DNA from: Actinomycetota bacterium
GTDB lineage: Bacteria > Actinomycetota > Thermoleophilia > Gaiellales > Gaiellaceae
Direction of reading: 5' to 3'
NCBI GenBank assembly: GCA_005884005.1
Contig: VAWI01000013.1
Location: 32,967 to 96,966, forward strand
Length of the DNA stretch: 64,000 nt
In this document: positions 1-8,939 of the stretch, piece after piece
How the letters are laid out: every line of letters starts with the position of its first letter
Position numbering within the stretch: position 1 is the first letter of the stretch
The notes under the pieces: model-generated
What the model saw: the letters and a program-made list of their open reading frames with translations, nothing else
Told to the model about the DNA's origin: nothing
Database searches by the model: none
Program-made: the position numbers and the translations under genes

Positions 1-2398
1 GGGCATCGAGCTCGCGCCTGTATTTGGCGAGCTTCCCGCGCTCGGCTTCGACCACGTCGGGCGCGGCGTTCTCGACGAAGCGTTCATTCGCGAGCATCTT
101 CTCCGCCCGCTCGACCTCTCTGCGCAGGCGCTCGATCTCGGCGGCGGCGCTCCCGCCGTCTACCTTCACCCGCTCGGGCCTGACTACGGCGGCAAAGATG
201 CGCTCCTTCTCACCGGTTAGCGGCGTCAGCACCCCGCTCCGGCGGAAGCGCTCGGCGGCTTCCTGAACGTCCTGCAGCGCTCCCGCCTCCGTGTCGTCGC
301 CCGCGTCGGGCCACGGGGCAACGATCAGGCGCGTCTCGCGGCTCGGCAGGTTCGACCAGATCTCCTCGGTTACATGCGGCATCGCGGGATGCAGCAGCTT
401 CAGGAGCCGCTCGAGCGCCGCGCCCGCGGTCGCGAGTGCATCCGCGTCACCCTCGTAGATCCGCGGCTTGATCGCCTCGAGATACCAGTCGCAGAAGTCG
501 TCGAAAGTGAGGTGGTAGAGCTCCTGCACCAGGTGCGAGAAGTCGAACGCGTCCAGGTTCGCCTCGACGACACGCTGGCTTTGTGAGAGGCGGGCGAGAA
601 TCCAACGCTCCTCCAGCGACGAGGGGCGCTCGCCGACCTCGGTCACGCCCGCCTGGAGCAGGAGCCGGCTCGCGTTCCAGAGCTTGTTCGCGAGCTTGCG
701 GCCCTCCAGAATCGCGCCCTCGGAGAACGACACATCCTGCGAGGACGCCATCTTCATCAGGCCGTAGCGCGTCGCGTCGGCTCCGTGCGCCTCGATGTTC
801 GCGATCGGGTTCATCCCGGTGCCGAGGCTCTTCGACATCCGTCCGCCGGCAGGGGCATGGAGAAGCGAATGGATGACGACATCCCTGAACGGCACCTCGC
901 CCATCAGCTCGAGACCGGAGAAGATCATCCGGTTCTCCCAGAGGCGGATGATGTCCCGCGCCGTCGTGTTCAGGTCGCCCGGATAGAACGTGCGTAGATC
1001 GGGCGTGTCGTCTGGCCAGCCGAGCGTCGCGAACGGCCAGAGAGCCGACGAGAACCACGTGTCGAGGACGTCCTCGCTTCGGGTCAGTTCGCGCGAGCCG
1101 CACTCGGCGCACGCGTCGGGCTCGTTCTCCTGGACAGTCGCGTGGCCGTCCGGGCACTCCCAGAGCGGCAGCTGGTGCCCCCACCAGATCTGCCGCGAGA
1201 TGTTCCAGTCGGGCGCCTCCTCGAGCGAGGCGATCGCGAACCGGTGCTGGGACTCGGGATGGAATCGCACCCGGCGCTCGCGCAGCACCTCGAGCGCCGG
1301 CTGCTTCAAATCCTCCATCGCACACCACCACTGCATCGAAATACGCGGCTCGATTCGAGACTTGCAGCGGTCGCACAGCGCGACCGTGTGCCGGTACGAC
1401 TCGCGTTTCTCGAGTTGGTCGTGTTCGCGAAGCCACTCGAGGATCCGCTCCTCGGCCTCCTCCTGCGTCAGCCCGGCTAGCTGCCCCGCCTCGTCGTTCA
1501 TCCGCCCGTCGGGGCCGATCACGGTCAGTTCCGGGAGGCCGTGGTCGCGGCCGATTTCGTAATCCTTCGAATCGTGGCCCGGCGTGATTTTGAGCGCGCC
1601 GGTGCCGAAGTCCGTCTCCACCCGCTCGTCGGCGACAACTGGAACCACGCGTTCGACGAACGGGACGACGACCTCTTTGCCTACGAGACCACGGTAGCGC
1701 TCGTCGTCGGGATGCACTGCGACGGCGACATCGGCGAGGATCGTCGCCGGGCGCACGGTCGCGATCGTGATGTAGCCGTCGGCGTCTGCGAGCGGGTAAC
1801 GCACGTATGTGAGCGCGTCATCGACCTCGACGTGAGCAAGCTCGAGATCGGAGAGGGAGGTCAGGTGGAACGGGCACCAGTTGACGATCCGGTTCGCGCG
1901 ATAGATCCAGCCCTTATGCCAGAGGTGGACGAAGAACCGCATCACGGCCCGAACGTAAGCGTCGTCCATCGTGAAGCGCTCGCGCCGGTAGTCCAGCGAG
2001 GCGCCGATGCGCCGGAACTGGACCATGATCTTGCCGCCGTACTCGTGGAGCCACTCCCAAACCAGCGCCACGAATGCCTCGCGGCCCAGGTCCTGGCGCG
2101 TCTTGCCCTGCTCGGCGAGATGCTTCTCCACCGCATTCTGGGTCGAGATGCCGGCATGGTCGTAGCCGGGCTGGAAGAGCACGTTGTACCCCTGCATCCG
2201 GCGGGTGCGCACGATCGTGTCCGCGAGCGCGAGCTGGAGCGCGTGGCCTAGGTGCAGGTCGCCCGTCACGTTCGGAGGCGGATGCGCGATCGCGAAGCTC
2301 TCCCGCGGGTCGTCGGCGTCGGCGTTGTAGAGGCCCTCGGCCTCCCACGTCTGCTGCCAGCGCTCCTCGACCCCGTCCGGGTTGTAGAGCGGCTCCAT
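1..2398 (-). CDS. valS: valine--tRNA ligase, C-terminal end beyond window
   Basis: Class I synthetase that charges tRNA-Val in the cytoplasm and edits mis-attached threonine. Read from the ATG at 2398 the protein begins MEPLYNPDGVEERWQQ. The HIGH motif is HLGH at residues 49-52. A long editing domain follows, and the KMSKS loop appears as RMSKS near position 835. The anticodon-binding helices and part of the C-terminal coiled-coil arm are visible, about 799 codons in all. The window edge removes only the last part of the arm. The reading frame extends a little upstream of this ATG before a TAG, but with no ATG, GTG or TTG. No Shine-Dalgarno is obvious. Identity is secure; the start is moderately sure. 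Confidence 0.95.
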   Translation of the reverse strand, partial: MEPLYNPDGVEERWQQTWEAEGLYNADADDPRESFAIAHPPPNVTGDLHLGHALQLALADTIVRTRRMQGYNVLFQPGYDHAGISTQNAVEKHLAEQGKTRQDLGREAFVALVWEWLHEYGGKIMVQFRRIGASLDYRRERFTMDDAYVRAVMRFFVHLWHKGWIYRANRIVNWCPFHLTSLSDLELAHVEVDDALTYVRYPLADADGYITIATVRPATILADVAVAVHPDDERYRGLVGKEVVVPFVERVVPVVADERVETDFGTGALKITPGHDSKDYEIGRDHGLPELTVIGPDGRMNDEAGQLAGLTQEEAEERILEWLREHDQLEKRESYRHTVALCDRCKSRIEPRISMQWWCAMEDLKQPALEVLRERRVRFHPESQHRFAIASLEEAPDWNISRQIWWGHQLPLWECPDGHATVQENEPDACAECGSRELTRSEDVLDTWFSSALWPFATLGWPDDTPDLRTFYPGDLNTTARDIIRLWENRMIFSGLELMGEVPFRDVVIHSLLHAPAGGRMSKSLGTGMNPIANIEAHGADATRYGLMKMASSQDVSFSEGAILEGRKLANKLWNASRLLLQAGVTEVGERPSSLEERWILARLSQSQRVVEANLDAFDFSHLVQELYHLTFDDFCDWYLEAIKPRIYEGDADALATAGAALERLLKLLHPAMPHVTEEIWSNLPSRETRLIVAPWPDAGDDTEAGALQDVQEAAERFRRSGVLTPLTGEKERIFAAVVRPERVKVDGGSAAAEIERLRREVERAEKMLANERFVENAAPDVVEAERGKLAKYRRELDA

Positions 2399-2554
2399 CA
2401 GGGCATCGTAGTGCTGCCGACGTCGCGCGTCCGCGGGCGTTGATCCGGTGTAATCAGGCAGCGACTATTCCTTCAGTATGGCGGCTCCGCGCCGTTTCTC
2501 GCAAGGCTGAAAGGCGGCGCGATCTCGACCCGAATTCGTCGCTAGTCGCAATCT

Positions 2555-2576
2555 GATGTTGGTGTACACCTACATC
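2555..2576. promoter_or_regulatory. palindromic operator overlapping the RHH gene start
   Basis: A 22-nt near-perfect palindrome with core GGTGTACACC and outer arms GATGT/ACATC (one mismatched pair) ends 2 nt before the ATG of the ribbon-helix-helix gene. The same core, extended to TAGGTGTACACCTA, lies before the Nudix gene at 31320-31333. Position and symmetry fit autorepression by the RHH dimer, which is inference. Confidence 0.6.
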
Positions 2577-2578
2577 GG

Positions 2579-2806
2579 ATGAGCCGGAGAACGCAAATCA
2601 CCTTGAGCGATCGCCAGCACGCGTATTTGGTCGGCGAGTCAGTGCGTACGGGCCTGTCGCTCGCCGAGCTCGTCCGCCGGGCGATCGACGGGACGTACCG
2701 TCCGTATTTCCGCCCCCGTGCCGGCGGCTTCGAACTCAGCCTCGGAGTGTGGACCCGGCCGGACGCGGCCGTCGTCGGCCGCCGTCGCTCCAGACGGCTT
2801 CTCTAG
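2579..2806 (+). CDS. ribbon-helix-helix (CopG/Arc-like) regulator, 75 aa
   Basis: Probable DNA-binding repressor. The N-terminus RRTQITLSDRQHAYLVGES followed by a helix with SLAELVRRAID is the usual strand-helix-helix plan of the RHH fold (residues about 3-38). The rest (FRPRAGG...RRRSRRLL) is basic and has no recognisable domain. No toxin gene follows: the next gene is convergent clpX. The ATG sits directly against a palindromic operator, so the transcript would be leaderless or the promoter lies inside the operator. It could be an orphan antitoxin-like protein or an autonomous regulator. Confidence 0.75.
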   Translation: MSRRTQITLSDRQHAYLVGESVRTGLSLAELVRRAIDGTYRPYFRPRAGGFELSLGVWTRPDAAVVGRRRSRRLL

Positions 2807-2826
2807 GCGGGACCTCTCGAGAGGTG

Positions 2827-4104
2827 CTAGGCCGACTCTTCGGCGAGCTCTTCCGGCTCGTCGTCGGCGGCCGCGCCGCTCGTGACGAGTGTCGGCTTGA
2901 GGTCCTTCGCGATCGTTTCCTTCGTGATCGCGCACTTGACGACGTCGTTCCGCGACGGCAGCTCGAACATGACGTCGAGCAGCGCGGCCTCGATGATCGA
3001 ACGCAGGCCGCGGGCACCGGTCTCGCGCTCCAGGGCCTTGTCCGAGATCTCCCAGAGCGCGTCTTCGGTGAAGACGAGCTCGATGTTGTCGTAGCCGAAG
3101 AAGCGCTGGTACTGCTTGACAAGCGCGTTCTTGGGTTCGATCAAGATCTGGACGAGATCTTCGCGCTGGAGCTGGTGCACGGCCGAAACGACCGGTAGGC
3201 GCCCGATGAACTCGGGGATCAGGCCGTAGGAGAGCAGATCCTCGGGCATCACTTCCGAGAGGAGCTCGGCTGCCTCAGTCGAGTTCTTTGAACGGATGTC
3301 GGCACCGAACCCGACGGCGTTCTTGCCGATTCGCTTGGCGATGATCTTGTCGAGGTCGGCGAAAGCGCCGCCGCAGATGAAGAGGATGTTCGTGGTGTCG
3401 ATCGAGAGGAACTCTTGGTGCGGATGCTTGCGCCCGCCCTGCGGAGGCACCGAGGCGACCGTCCCTTCGAGGATCTTCAACAGCGCCTGTTGGACGCCCT
3501 CGCCCGAGACGTCGCGCGTGATCGACGGGTTGTCCGCCTTGCGCGCGATCTTGTCGACTTCGTCGATGTAGATGATCCCGGTCTCGGCCTTCTTGATGTC
3601 AAAGTCCGCGGCCTGGATCAGCTTCAAGAGGATGTTCTCGACGTCCTCACCGACGTAGCCGGCCTCGGTGAGCGCCGTCGCATCGGCGATCGCGAAGGGG
3701 ACGTTGAGGATCCGCGCCAGCGTCTGCGCCAACAGCGTCTTACCGCAACCCGTCGGACCAAGCAGCAGGATGTTCGACTTCTGGAGCTCGACCTCCCCGT
3801 CCTCGGTCACCATCTGAACGCGCTTGTAATGGTTGTAGACCGCGACCGAGAGCGTCCGCTTCGCTTCCTCCTGCGAGACGACGTAGTCGTTAAGGACGTC
3901 GTAGATGTCCTTCGGCTTCGGCAGGTTCTCGAGATCGAGCTGCGCGGGAGCCGTCAACTCCTCGTCGATGATCTCGTTGCAGAGATCGATGCACTCGTCG
4001 CAAATGTAGACGCCGGGACCGGCGATCAGCTTCTTGACTTGCCGCTGGGACTTGCCGCAGAAGCTGCAGAGAAGTTGCTCGTTGCCGTCGGTTGCTCGGG
4101 CCAC
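2827..4104 (-). CDS. clpX: ATP-dependent Clp protease ATP-binding subunit ClpX
   Basis: AAA+ unfoldase that feeds substrates to ClpP. At 425 residues it has the normal family length. The N-terminal zinc-binding domain has C13, C16, C35 and C38. Walker A is GPTGCGKT, Walker B is IIYIDEVDK, and sensor and arginine-finger regions follow ([21 protein letters not shown]). The C-terminal tail is acidic ([12 protein letters not shown]). It lies downstream of clpP on the same strand, separated by about 200 nt that hold a long stem-loop, so it may be partly uncoupled from tig-clpP. Confidence 0.98.
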   Translation of the reverse strand: MARATDGNEQLLCSFCGKSQRQVKKLIAGPGVYICDECIDLCNEIIDEELTAPAQLDLENLPKPKDIYDVLNDYVVSQEEAKRTLSVAVYNHYKRVQMVTEDGEVELQKSNILLLGPTGCGKTLLAQTLARILNVPFAIADATALTEAGYVGEDVENILLKLIQAADFDIKKAETGIIYIDEVDKIARKADNPSITRDVSGEGVQQALLKILEGTVASVPPQGGRKHPHQEFLSIDTTNILFICGGAFADLDKIIAKRIGKNAVGFGADIRSKNSTEAAELLSEVMPEDLLSYGLIPEFIGRLPVVSAVHQLQREDLVQILIEPKNALVKQYQRFFGYDNIELVFTEDALWEISDKALERETGARGLRSIIEAALLDVMFELPSRNDVVKCAITKETIAKDLKPTLVTSGAAADDEPEELAEESA

Positions 4105-4187
4105 GGTTCTCCTTTTACTCCGGAATCGCCTCGACCGCTAGTGCCGCGTCCAGTGACACCGCCGAGTTTCTGGGTCGCGAGCACCAA

Positions 4188-4254
4188 ACCAGAGGGCGCA
4201 CTCGCTCGCCGCCAAGGCTAGAAAGCCTTGGCAAGAGCGAGGGTGGACTCTGGT
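4188..4254 (-). terminator. long stem-loop between clpP and clpX
   Basis: Nested inverted repeats form one extended hairpin: ACCAGAG (4188-4194) with CTCTGGT (4248-4254), CTCGCTC with GAGCGAG, and CCAAGGC (4212-4218) with GCCTTGG (4225-4231) around a 6-nt TAGAAA loop. No U-tract follows on the minus strand, so it may be a weak terminator or an mRNA processing or stability element between the two cistrons. Confidence 0.55.
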
Positions 4255-4302
4255 GCCGCGTGATCGCGGGCCAGAAGCCGGTATGTGTTGCTGGATGCGG
4301 CA

Positions 4303-4902
4303 CTACGGGCGTGACCCGTCACGGTGGACGATTACGTTGTCGATGATGCCGTACTCCTGGGCTTCTTGCGGCGTCATGAAGTAATCCCGTTCCATGTCCT
4401 TTGATACCCGATCGAGGGGCTGCCCGGTGTGCTCCGACATGATCTCCTCGAGCGTCCGCTTGAGTGCAATCGTCTCGCGCGCGTGGATCTCGATATCGGT
4501 CGCCTGACCTTGGAAGCCACCCCACACCTGGTGGATGAGAATCTTCGAGTTCGGGAGCGCCATCCGCTTTCCTTTCGTCCCGCCCGCGAGAAGCAGCGCG
4601 CCCATCGACATCGCCGTCCCGACACAGATCGTCTGCACGTCCGGCTTGATGAACTGCATCGTGTCGTAGATCGCGAGGCCGTGATAGACCGACCCGCCCG
4701 GCGAGTTGACGTAGATCGAGATGTCCTTGTCCGGGTCCTCGGACTCGAGATGCAACAGCTGGGCGATGATCAGGTTTGCGATCTGATCGTCGACCGGGGT
4801 GCCGAGGAAGACGATTCGCTCGTTCAGCAAGCGCGAGTAGATGTCGAAGGCTCGCTCGCCTCGCGAGGTCTGCTCGACGACCATGGGAATCAACGGGCTC
4901 AT
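4303..4902 (-). CDS. clpP: ATP-dependent Clp protease proteolytic subunit ClpP
   Basis: Serine peptidase subunit of the ClpXP complex, 199 residues as usual. The catalytic triad is visible as S99 (TAMSMGA), H124 (ILIHQVWG) and D173 (MERDYFM). The substrate-binding strand is [11 protein letters not shown]. The start codon overlaps the tig stop in ATGA, so the two are translationally coupled in the order tig-clpP, followed by clpX. Confidence 0.98.
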   Translation of the reverse strand: MSPLIPMVVEQTSRGERAFDIYSRLLNERIVFLGTPVDDQIANLIIAQLLHLESEDPDKDISIYVNSPGGSVYHGLAIYDTMQFIKPDVQTICVGTAMSMGALLLAGGTKGKRMALPNSKILIHQVWGGFQGQATDIEIHARETIALKRTLEEIMSEHTGQPLDRVSKDMERDYFMTPQEAQEYGIIDNVIVHRDGSRP

Positions 4903-6263
4903 GCAGGCTCCTTGCTAGCGGGGGTCCAGAGTTTCGTTTCGGTCGGGGCGGTTTCCTTGTCGGGAGTCCAAAGCTTGTCGCGGGCCTGGGCGAGGTCCGG
5001 CGCAATCCGTTTGACCTCGGAGACGATCCGGTCGAGGGTTTCCTTCAGGCGCAGGTCGGCTCGTAGCGTCTCGAAGCGTCCTGCCTCCCGGAGCTGAGAG
5101 ATCACGTCGTCCGGGTCCTCGCCGGCGGCCTCTGCCTCCTCGCGGATCAGTTCCTCGACCTCGTCGTCTGAGATCTGGACCCCAAGCTTGTCCGCTGCTG
5201 CTTCGAGGACGAGCTCGCGGGCGACCGACTGCGCAGCCTCGGCACGGACGCCGTCGGCAAGTTGCTCCGGCGTCTGGCCGGTTAGCTGCAAGTAGAGGTC
5301 GGCGCTGATCCCCCGGCGGTCGAGCGAGCGGCCAAGCTGGTTGAGCAGCTCACGGGAGCGCGCCTCGACGAGCGGCCCCGAGGCGGTCGCGTTCGAGGCC
5401 TCGACGAGTCGGTCGATCGCCTCGGCGCGGAAGGCCGCATCGAGCTCGTACTCGAGCTGCTCGCGCAGGCGCGACTCGATCTCCTCCCGCAGTTCGGCAT
5501 AGCTGTCGAACTCGCTGGCGGCCCGTGCCAAATCGTCGTCCGCCGGCGGCAGCACCTTCTCCTTGACCTCCTTGACGGTCACCTGGGTTGTTCGGGACGA
5601 TCCGTCCGGAAGCGTGTACTCGACCGCGCGAGTGTCTCCGGGGGCCGCGCCGATCAGCGCGCGCTCGACATCCTCTAGCAACCTGCCCGAGCCGAGCTCG
5701 AGCACGAGGTCGCGCTGCGCCTCGCCTGCTTCTTCGACCGCGTCGACGACGACGACATCGCCCGTCTGCGCAGGCCGGCCGTCAACCGGGGCGAGGTCGG
5801 CGACGCTCTCGCGTAGGACCTCTATCTCCTGATCGACGAGCTCGGGCGGGATCTCGGCCTCGGCGTAGGGAACCTCGAGGTTCGTCCAGTCGGCGACCTC
5901 GGGCTTCGGCTGCACGTCGACTGTCGCGGTGAAGCTCCACGCGTCGTCATCAGACGAAGGGAGGTCGTAGTCGTACTGGGGCTGGGCGATCGGACGGATC
6001 CGGGTGTTCGCCGCGGCGTTCCAGAACCAACCGCCGATGTGGCTCTCGACCGCCTCGGTCAGCAACCGCTCCTCGCCGATCCGCGCCCGCAGAACCTGCG
6101 GCGGCACCTTGCCCGGACGGAAGCCGGGAATCTTGACGCTGCCGGCGAGATCCGAGGTCGCGTGCTCGACCGCGTGGCGCATTTCCTCGCGAGGCACATC
6201 GACCTTGAGCCGGACCTTGTTGTCAGCGAGCTCTTCGACCTGGGCGGCCACCCGTCCATTCAA
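4899..6263 (-). CDS. tig: trigger factor (ribosome-associated peptidyl-prolyl isomerase chaperone)
   Basis: Folding chaperone that binds ribosomal protein L23 at the exit tunnel. The N-terminal ribosome-binding domain carries the signature GFRPGKVP (about residue 47). A FKBP-type PPIase domain follows ([12 protein letters not shown]...), then the helical C-terminal domain; 454 residues in total. The tail has a duplicated short motif, KLWTP, at two places in the last 25 residues. The reading frame can start at TTG (6263) or at GTG four codons later (6251, [13 protein letters not shown]); the second looks natural too. It heads the tig-clpP-clpX run. Confidence 0.96.
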   Translation of the reverse strand: MNGRVAAQVEELADNKVRLKVDVPREEMRHAVEHATSDLAGSVKIPGFRPGKVPPQVLRARIGEERLLTEAVESHIGGWFWNAAANTRIRPIAQPQYDYDLPSSDDDAWSFTATVDVQPKPEVADWTNLEVPYAEAEIPPELVDQEIEVLRESVADLAPVDGRPAQTGDVVVVDAVEEAGEAQRDLVLELGSGRLLEDVERALIGAAPGDTRAVEYTLPDGSSRTTQVTVKEVKEKVLPPADDDLARAASEFDSYAELREEIESRLREQLEYELDAAFRAEAIDRLVEASNATASGPLVEARSRELLNQLGRSLDRRGISADLYLQLTGQTPEQLADGVRAEAAQSVARELVLEAAADKLGVQISDDEVEELIREEAEAAGEDPDDVISQLREAGRFETLRADLRLKETLDRIVSEVKRIAPDLAQARDKLWTPDKETAPTETKLWTPASKEPA

Positions 6264-6352
6264 GCAAAGAGGTTTCGCCTGCCGTCAGCGGGCAGGTCCC
6301 GGTGCCGGGCCTGGGGACACGTCCCACGCCGAGAGGGCGGTAGGGTCGGCGC

Positions 6353-6961
6353 ATGCGCCTGTTCGTGCTTAGCCGTCACGCCGAGTCGGTTCTGAACCAT
6401 GAAAACCGGATCAACGGCGACCCCAACGTGCCGGCGCCGCTGACCCAGCGCGGCCGCGAGGAGGCGGCACTGCTCGGCCTCCAGGTCCGGTCGATTCCGC
6501 TCGACGGCTGCGTGCACACGCGCTTCGGCCGCACGCTCGAGACGGCCGGGATCGCGATCGAAGGCCGCGAGGTGCCGCTCGCCGAGGAGGAGCTCTTCGA
6601 CGACGTCCGAGTCGGCGAGCTCGAGGGCTGGACACTCGAGGACTACCGCTCCTGGAAGCGCGAACACGTCAGGGCCGACCGCTTTCCCGGCGGCGAGAGT
6701 CTCGACGAGGCTGCCCGCCGCTACGCGGAGGGCTTCCGGCGGCTACTCGGAGGTCCCTACCGGTGCGTGCTCGTCGTCTCCCACGAGATCCCGATCCGGT
6801 ACGCGCTCAACGCGGCCGCCGGCTCGGACAATCTCGACGCGCCCGTGCACGCGATCCCGAACGCGGCTCCGTTCCTCTTCGACGAGAACGCGCTGGCCGC
6901 GGCCACGGCCGGCATCGAGCGACTCGCTACGGGAGCGTCAGGAACTCGTTCGCCGCGCTGA
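6353..6961 (+). CDS. histidine phosphatase family protein (phosphoglycerate mutase-like)
   Basis: Branch-1 histidine phosphatase, 202 residues. The catalytic motif near the N-terminus is SRHAES, in place of the usual RHGE. The second histidine is in VVSHEIPIRY (about residue 142). The substrate is unknown. A TAGGGT box at 6341-6346, 6 nt before the ATG, suggests a leaderless transcript. A paralogue with the standard RHGES motif is at 18810-19421. The 3' end overlaps the convergent kelch gene by 35 nt. Confidence 0.88.
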   Translation: MRLFVLSRHAESVLNHENRINGDPNVPAPLTQRGREEAALLGLQVRSIPLDGCVHTRFGRTLETAGIAIEGREVPLAEEELFDDVRVGELEGWTLEDYRSWKREHVRADRFPGGESLDEAARRYAEGFRRLLGGPYRCVLVVSHEIPIRYALNAAAGSDNLDAPVHAIPNAAPFLFDENALAAATAGIERLATGASGTRSPR

Positions 6962-7850
6962 CGTGGAGACCCGGTTGCGGGCCGCCCGCGATCGCGTAGA
7001 CGCTGGAGCCGAACGCCACCACGCCGAGCCCGTGCCTCGGCGTGGGCATGTCAGGCAAGCGCGCCCAGCGTCGGCCGCGGATGTCGTAGGCATAGACGGA
7101 CGAGATCGTGCCGGCTGCTTCTTCTCCTCCGACGGAAACGATTCGACCGGCGACCACCGTGGCGCCAGTTCCGCCGCGCGGGTATGGCACCGGCACCAAA
7201 CGGCGCCAGGTGCGCCGCTTCGGCGAGTAGGACTCGAAGGTCGTGAAGTTCGTGCCTCCCGAGCGCCCCGCAAGCGCGTAGACGATGCCGCCGGCCGCGG
7301 TCACGGCGAGGTGCTCACGCGGGCTCGGCCCCGGCGCATACGACCAGCGGCCGCTGCGGAGGTCGAGGACGAGCATCCGAGGCGCGAGCCGGCCCGGCGC
7401 TACCACGCCGCCGACGACATAAAGCTTCCGGCCAACGACGGCAGCACCGGCCGCTGCGCGCGGCGCCGGCAGCTTCCGCAGGGTCCGCCAGCGACCGTGG
7501 AAGAAGACAAAGGCTCGGCGGTTGGCGCCGTACCCACCCACGACGTAGAGGCGCCCGCCGGCCGAGGCCGCCATCGCGTGGTTCACCTGCGCCGGCAGGT
7601 CTGGCAGACGTCTCCAGCGCCCGGTGCGCGGCGAGTACGCATCGACGCGACCCGTGCTTGTCTCGTCGGCCAGGTAGCCACCCACGACGACGATCTCGCC
7701 GCCCAGCCGCGCCGCCGTCACCTCCGTTCGTGCCAGCGGTAAAGGCGCCGCCGCTCGCCAAGTCGCGCTCGGCTCAGCCGAAGCCCGCGTGGAAGCCGCA
7801 AGCGCCAAGACAGCGAGCGCGAGTGCGGGCGAGAGGACTCGAACCTCCAA
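6927..7850 (-). CDS. secreted kelch-repeat beta-propeller protein
   Basis: Extracellular beta-propeller of unknown ligand. After a hydrophobic signal-like stretch (ALALAVLALAAS...ASA) there are about five to six kelch blades with repeated GG...Y patterns (VVVGGYLAD, LYVVGGYGAN, LYVVGGVVAPG, VYALAGRSG, VSVGGEEAAG, VYAIAGGPQ). The start is uncertain. The open frame runs through the tRNA-Leu gene, whose T-arm would translate as EVRVLS. TTG at 7850 lies inside the tRNA and gives a good signal peptide; TTG at 7808 lies after it. Gene and tRNA share a strand, so the mRNA may be released by tRNA 3' processing. Confidence 0.75.
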   Translation of the reverse strand: MEVRVLSPALALAVLALAASTRASAEPSATWRAAAPLPLARTEVTAARLGGEIVVVGGYLADETSTGRVDAYSPRTGRWRRLPDLPAQVNHAMAASAGGRLYVVGGYGANRRAFVFFHGRWRTLRKLPAPRAAAGAAVVGRKLYVVGGVVAPGRLAPRMLVLDLRSGRWSYAPGPSPREHLAVTAAGGIVYALAGRSGGTNFTTFESYSPKRRTWRRLVPVPYPRGGTGATVVAGRIVSVGGEEAAGTISSVYAYDIRGRRWARLPDMPTPRHGLGVVAFGSSVYAIAGGPQPGLHVSAANEFLTLP

Positions 7851-7907
7851 GGGCTTTCGCCCAACGGGTCCTAAACCCGTCGCGTTTGCCAATTCCGCCA
7901 CGCCCGC
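7824..7907 (-). tRNA. tRNA-Leu (anticodon UAG)
   Basis: Folds as a class II tRNA: acceptor GCGGGCG/CGCCCGC with discriminator A, D-arm GTGGCGGAATTGGCA, anticodon loop TTTAGGA, a variable arm (TTGGGCGAAAGCCC) and T-loop GGTTCGAGTCC. The 3' CCA is not encoded. The 3' half overlaps the extended reading frame of the downstream kelch gene. Confidence 0.95.
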
Positions 7908-7949
7908 ACGAAGTGGTTACAGAGTAGAGCTCGCGGGAACGGAAACGGC

Positions 7950-8102
7950 GTGACCGACGAGCAGGATCGAGAGCGAGAGAGCCGGCTCACGGACGAAAAC
8001 AAGTTCGTGGAGCTGCAGGAAGAGGTCGCAGAGGAGACTCGGGAGGCTGCCGAGCGCCTCGCGACCGACCCTGTCGTCAACGAGCCTCCCGCGGACGAGT
8101 AG
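7950..8102 (+). CDS. small acidic hypothetical protein, 50 aa
   Basis: Starts at GTG after a purine-rich stretch (GGGAACGGAAAC). The product is very acidic and helical, with EEVAEETREAAERLATDP in the middle and VVNEPPADE at the end. No known domain and no membrane segment. It lies in the gap between tRNA-Leu and the Ku-linked gene, transcribed toward the latter. It looks coding by composition, but the evidence is modest. Confidence 0.5.
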   Translation: MTDEQDRERESRLTDENKFVELQEEVAEETREAAERLATDPVVNEPPADE

Positions 8103-8149
8103 CCAGGAGGGTCTAGCGAACGGGGTCTGTGCCGTTCCGCTACCCCCTC

Positions 8150-8929
8150 CTAGCCGCGCTGCGCCTTCCGTAGCGCGGCCTCGGCTTCGGCGAGCGCGCG
8201 CTCCGCTTCGTCGGAGCGTTCGCGCGCGGCCTTTGCCGCCCTGCGGGCCTCGGCCGCTGCGCTCTCGGCGCGCTGGGCCTGACGCTCGGCCTGGGCGGCC
8301 TCGCGTTCGCGCGCCCGAAGCTCGCGCTGCGCTTCCTGAACCCTGCGGCGACCTGCGGTAACCCCATTGCGCTTCGGCTTCGCGGCTGAGGCCCGCTTCG
8401 ACGAGCGTCGCGCCGACATCATCCCGGCGAGCGCCTCGAAGCCGGGCGGGTCGAGTTCTTCGGTGAGGCGGCCGGCGCGAAGCTGAAACCGCGACCCCTC
8501 GTCGAGCGCCGCGGCGTCGAGCGTCTTCGCGATCCGCTCGACGATCGCGTCGCTGACGGAGCGGCCCTCGTCGGCGAGGATATCCCGCCCTAGCCGTGCC
8601 AGCGCCCGCGTCGCCCGGCGCTGCTCGGCAAGGCGCTCCTGCAGATCGGAAGCGCCGCTTTTTCCGGCGAGAGCTTGCTGTTGCGCCTTGCGTAGCTCTT
8701 CGGCCGAGCGCAGCAATGCCCTGAGTTCACCTGGCTCGCGCCGGGCCAGCTGGTTCGCTGTCCAGACCGGAACGCTCGGCTTGGCGAGCTTCTTGACCTC
8801 GGTAGCCGCGTCGCTCCGTCCCGCCTTGCTGAGCCGCCGAGCGAGATCGTTCCGCGCCTTCGTGAACTCCTCGAGCGGAAGGGCGTAGAGCCGGTCGAGC
8901 TCTTCCTCGACGTCGGGAACGATGCTCAG
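8150..8929 (-). CDS. Ku-linked alanine/arginine-rich coiled-coil protein with CTG start
   Basis: Unknown protein of about 259 residues. The N-terminal half (SIVPDVEEELDRLYALPLEEF, then TKARNDLARRL...AKPSVPVWTANQLARREPGEL) is a compact helical region. The C-terminal third is a long coiled coil of ALA/GLU/ARG repeats (QRELRAREREAAQAERQAQR...). Coding potential clearly continues upstream of the first standard start at 8716. The natural N-terminus is at the CTG of CTG-AGC-ATC-GTT (8929), 10 nt after the ku stop. An in-frame TGA lies just upstream. Close linkage to ku suggests a role in the same repair or DNA-binding context, which is inference. Confidence 0.65.
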   Translation of the reverse strand: MSIVPDVEEELDRLYALPLEEFTKARNDLARRLSKAGRSDAATEVKKLAKPSVPVWTANQLARREPGELRALLRSAEELRKAQQQALAGKSGASDLQERLAEQRRATRALARLGRDILADEGRSVSDAIVERIAKTLDAAALDEGSRFQLRAGRLTEELDPPGFEALAGMMSARRSSKRASAAKPKRNGVTAGRRRVQEAQRELRAREREAAQAERQAQRAESAAAEARRAAKAARERSDEAERALAEAEAALRKAQRG

Positions 8930-8939
8930 GTGCTTCTGC

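Noticed and set aside
2579..2806. RHH protein as the antitoxin of a toxin-antitoxin pair
   Set aside because: No adjacent toxin-like gene; the neighbours are valS and clpX.
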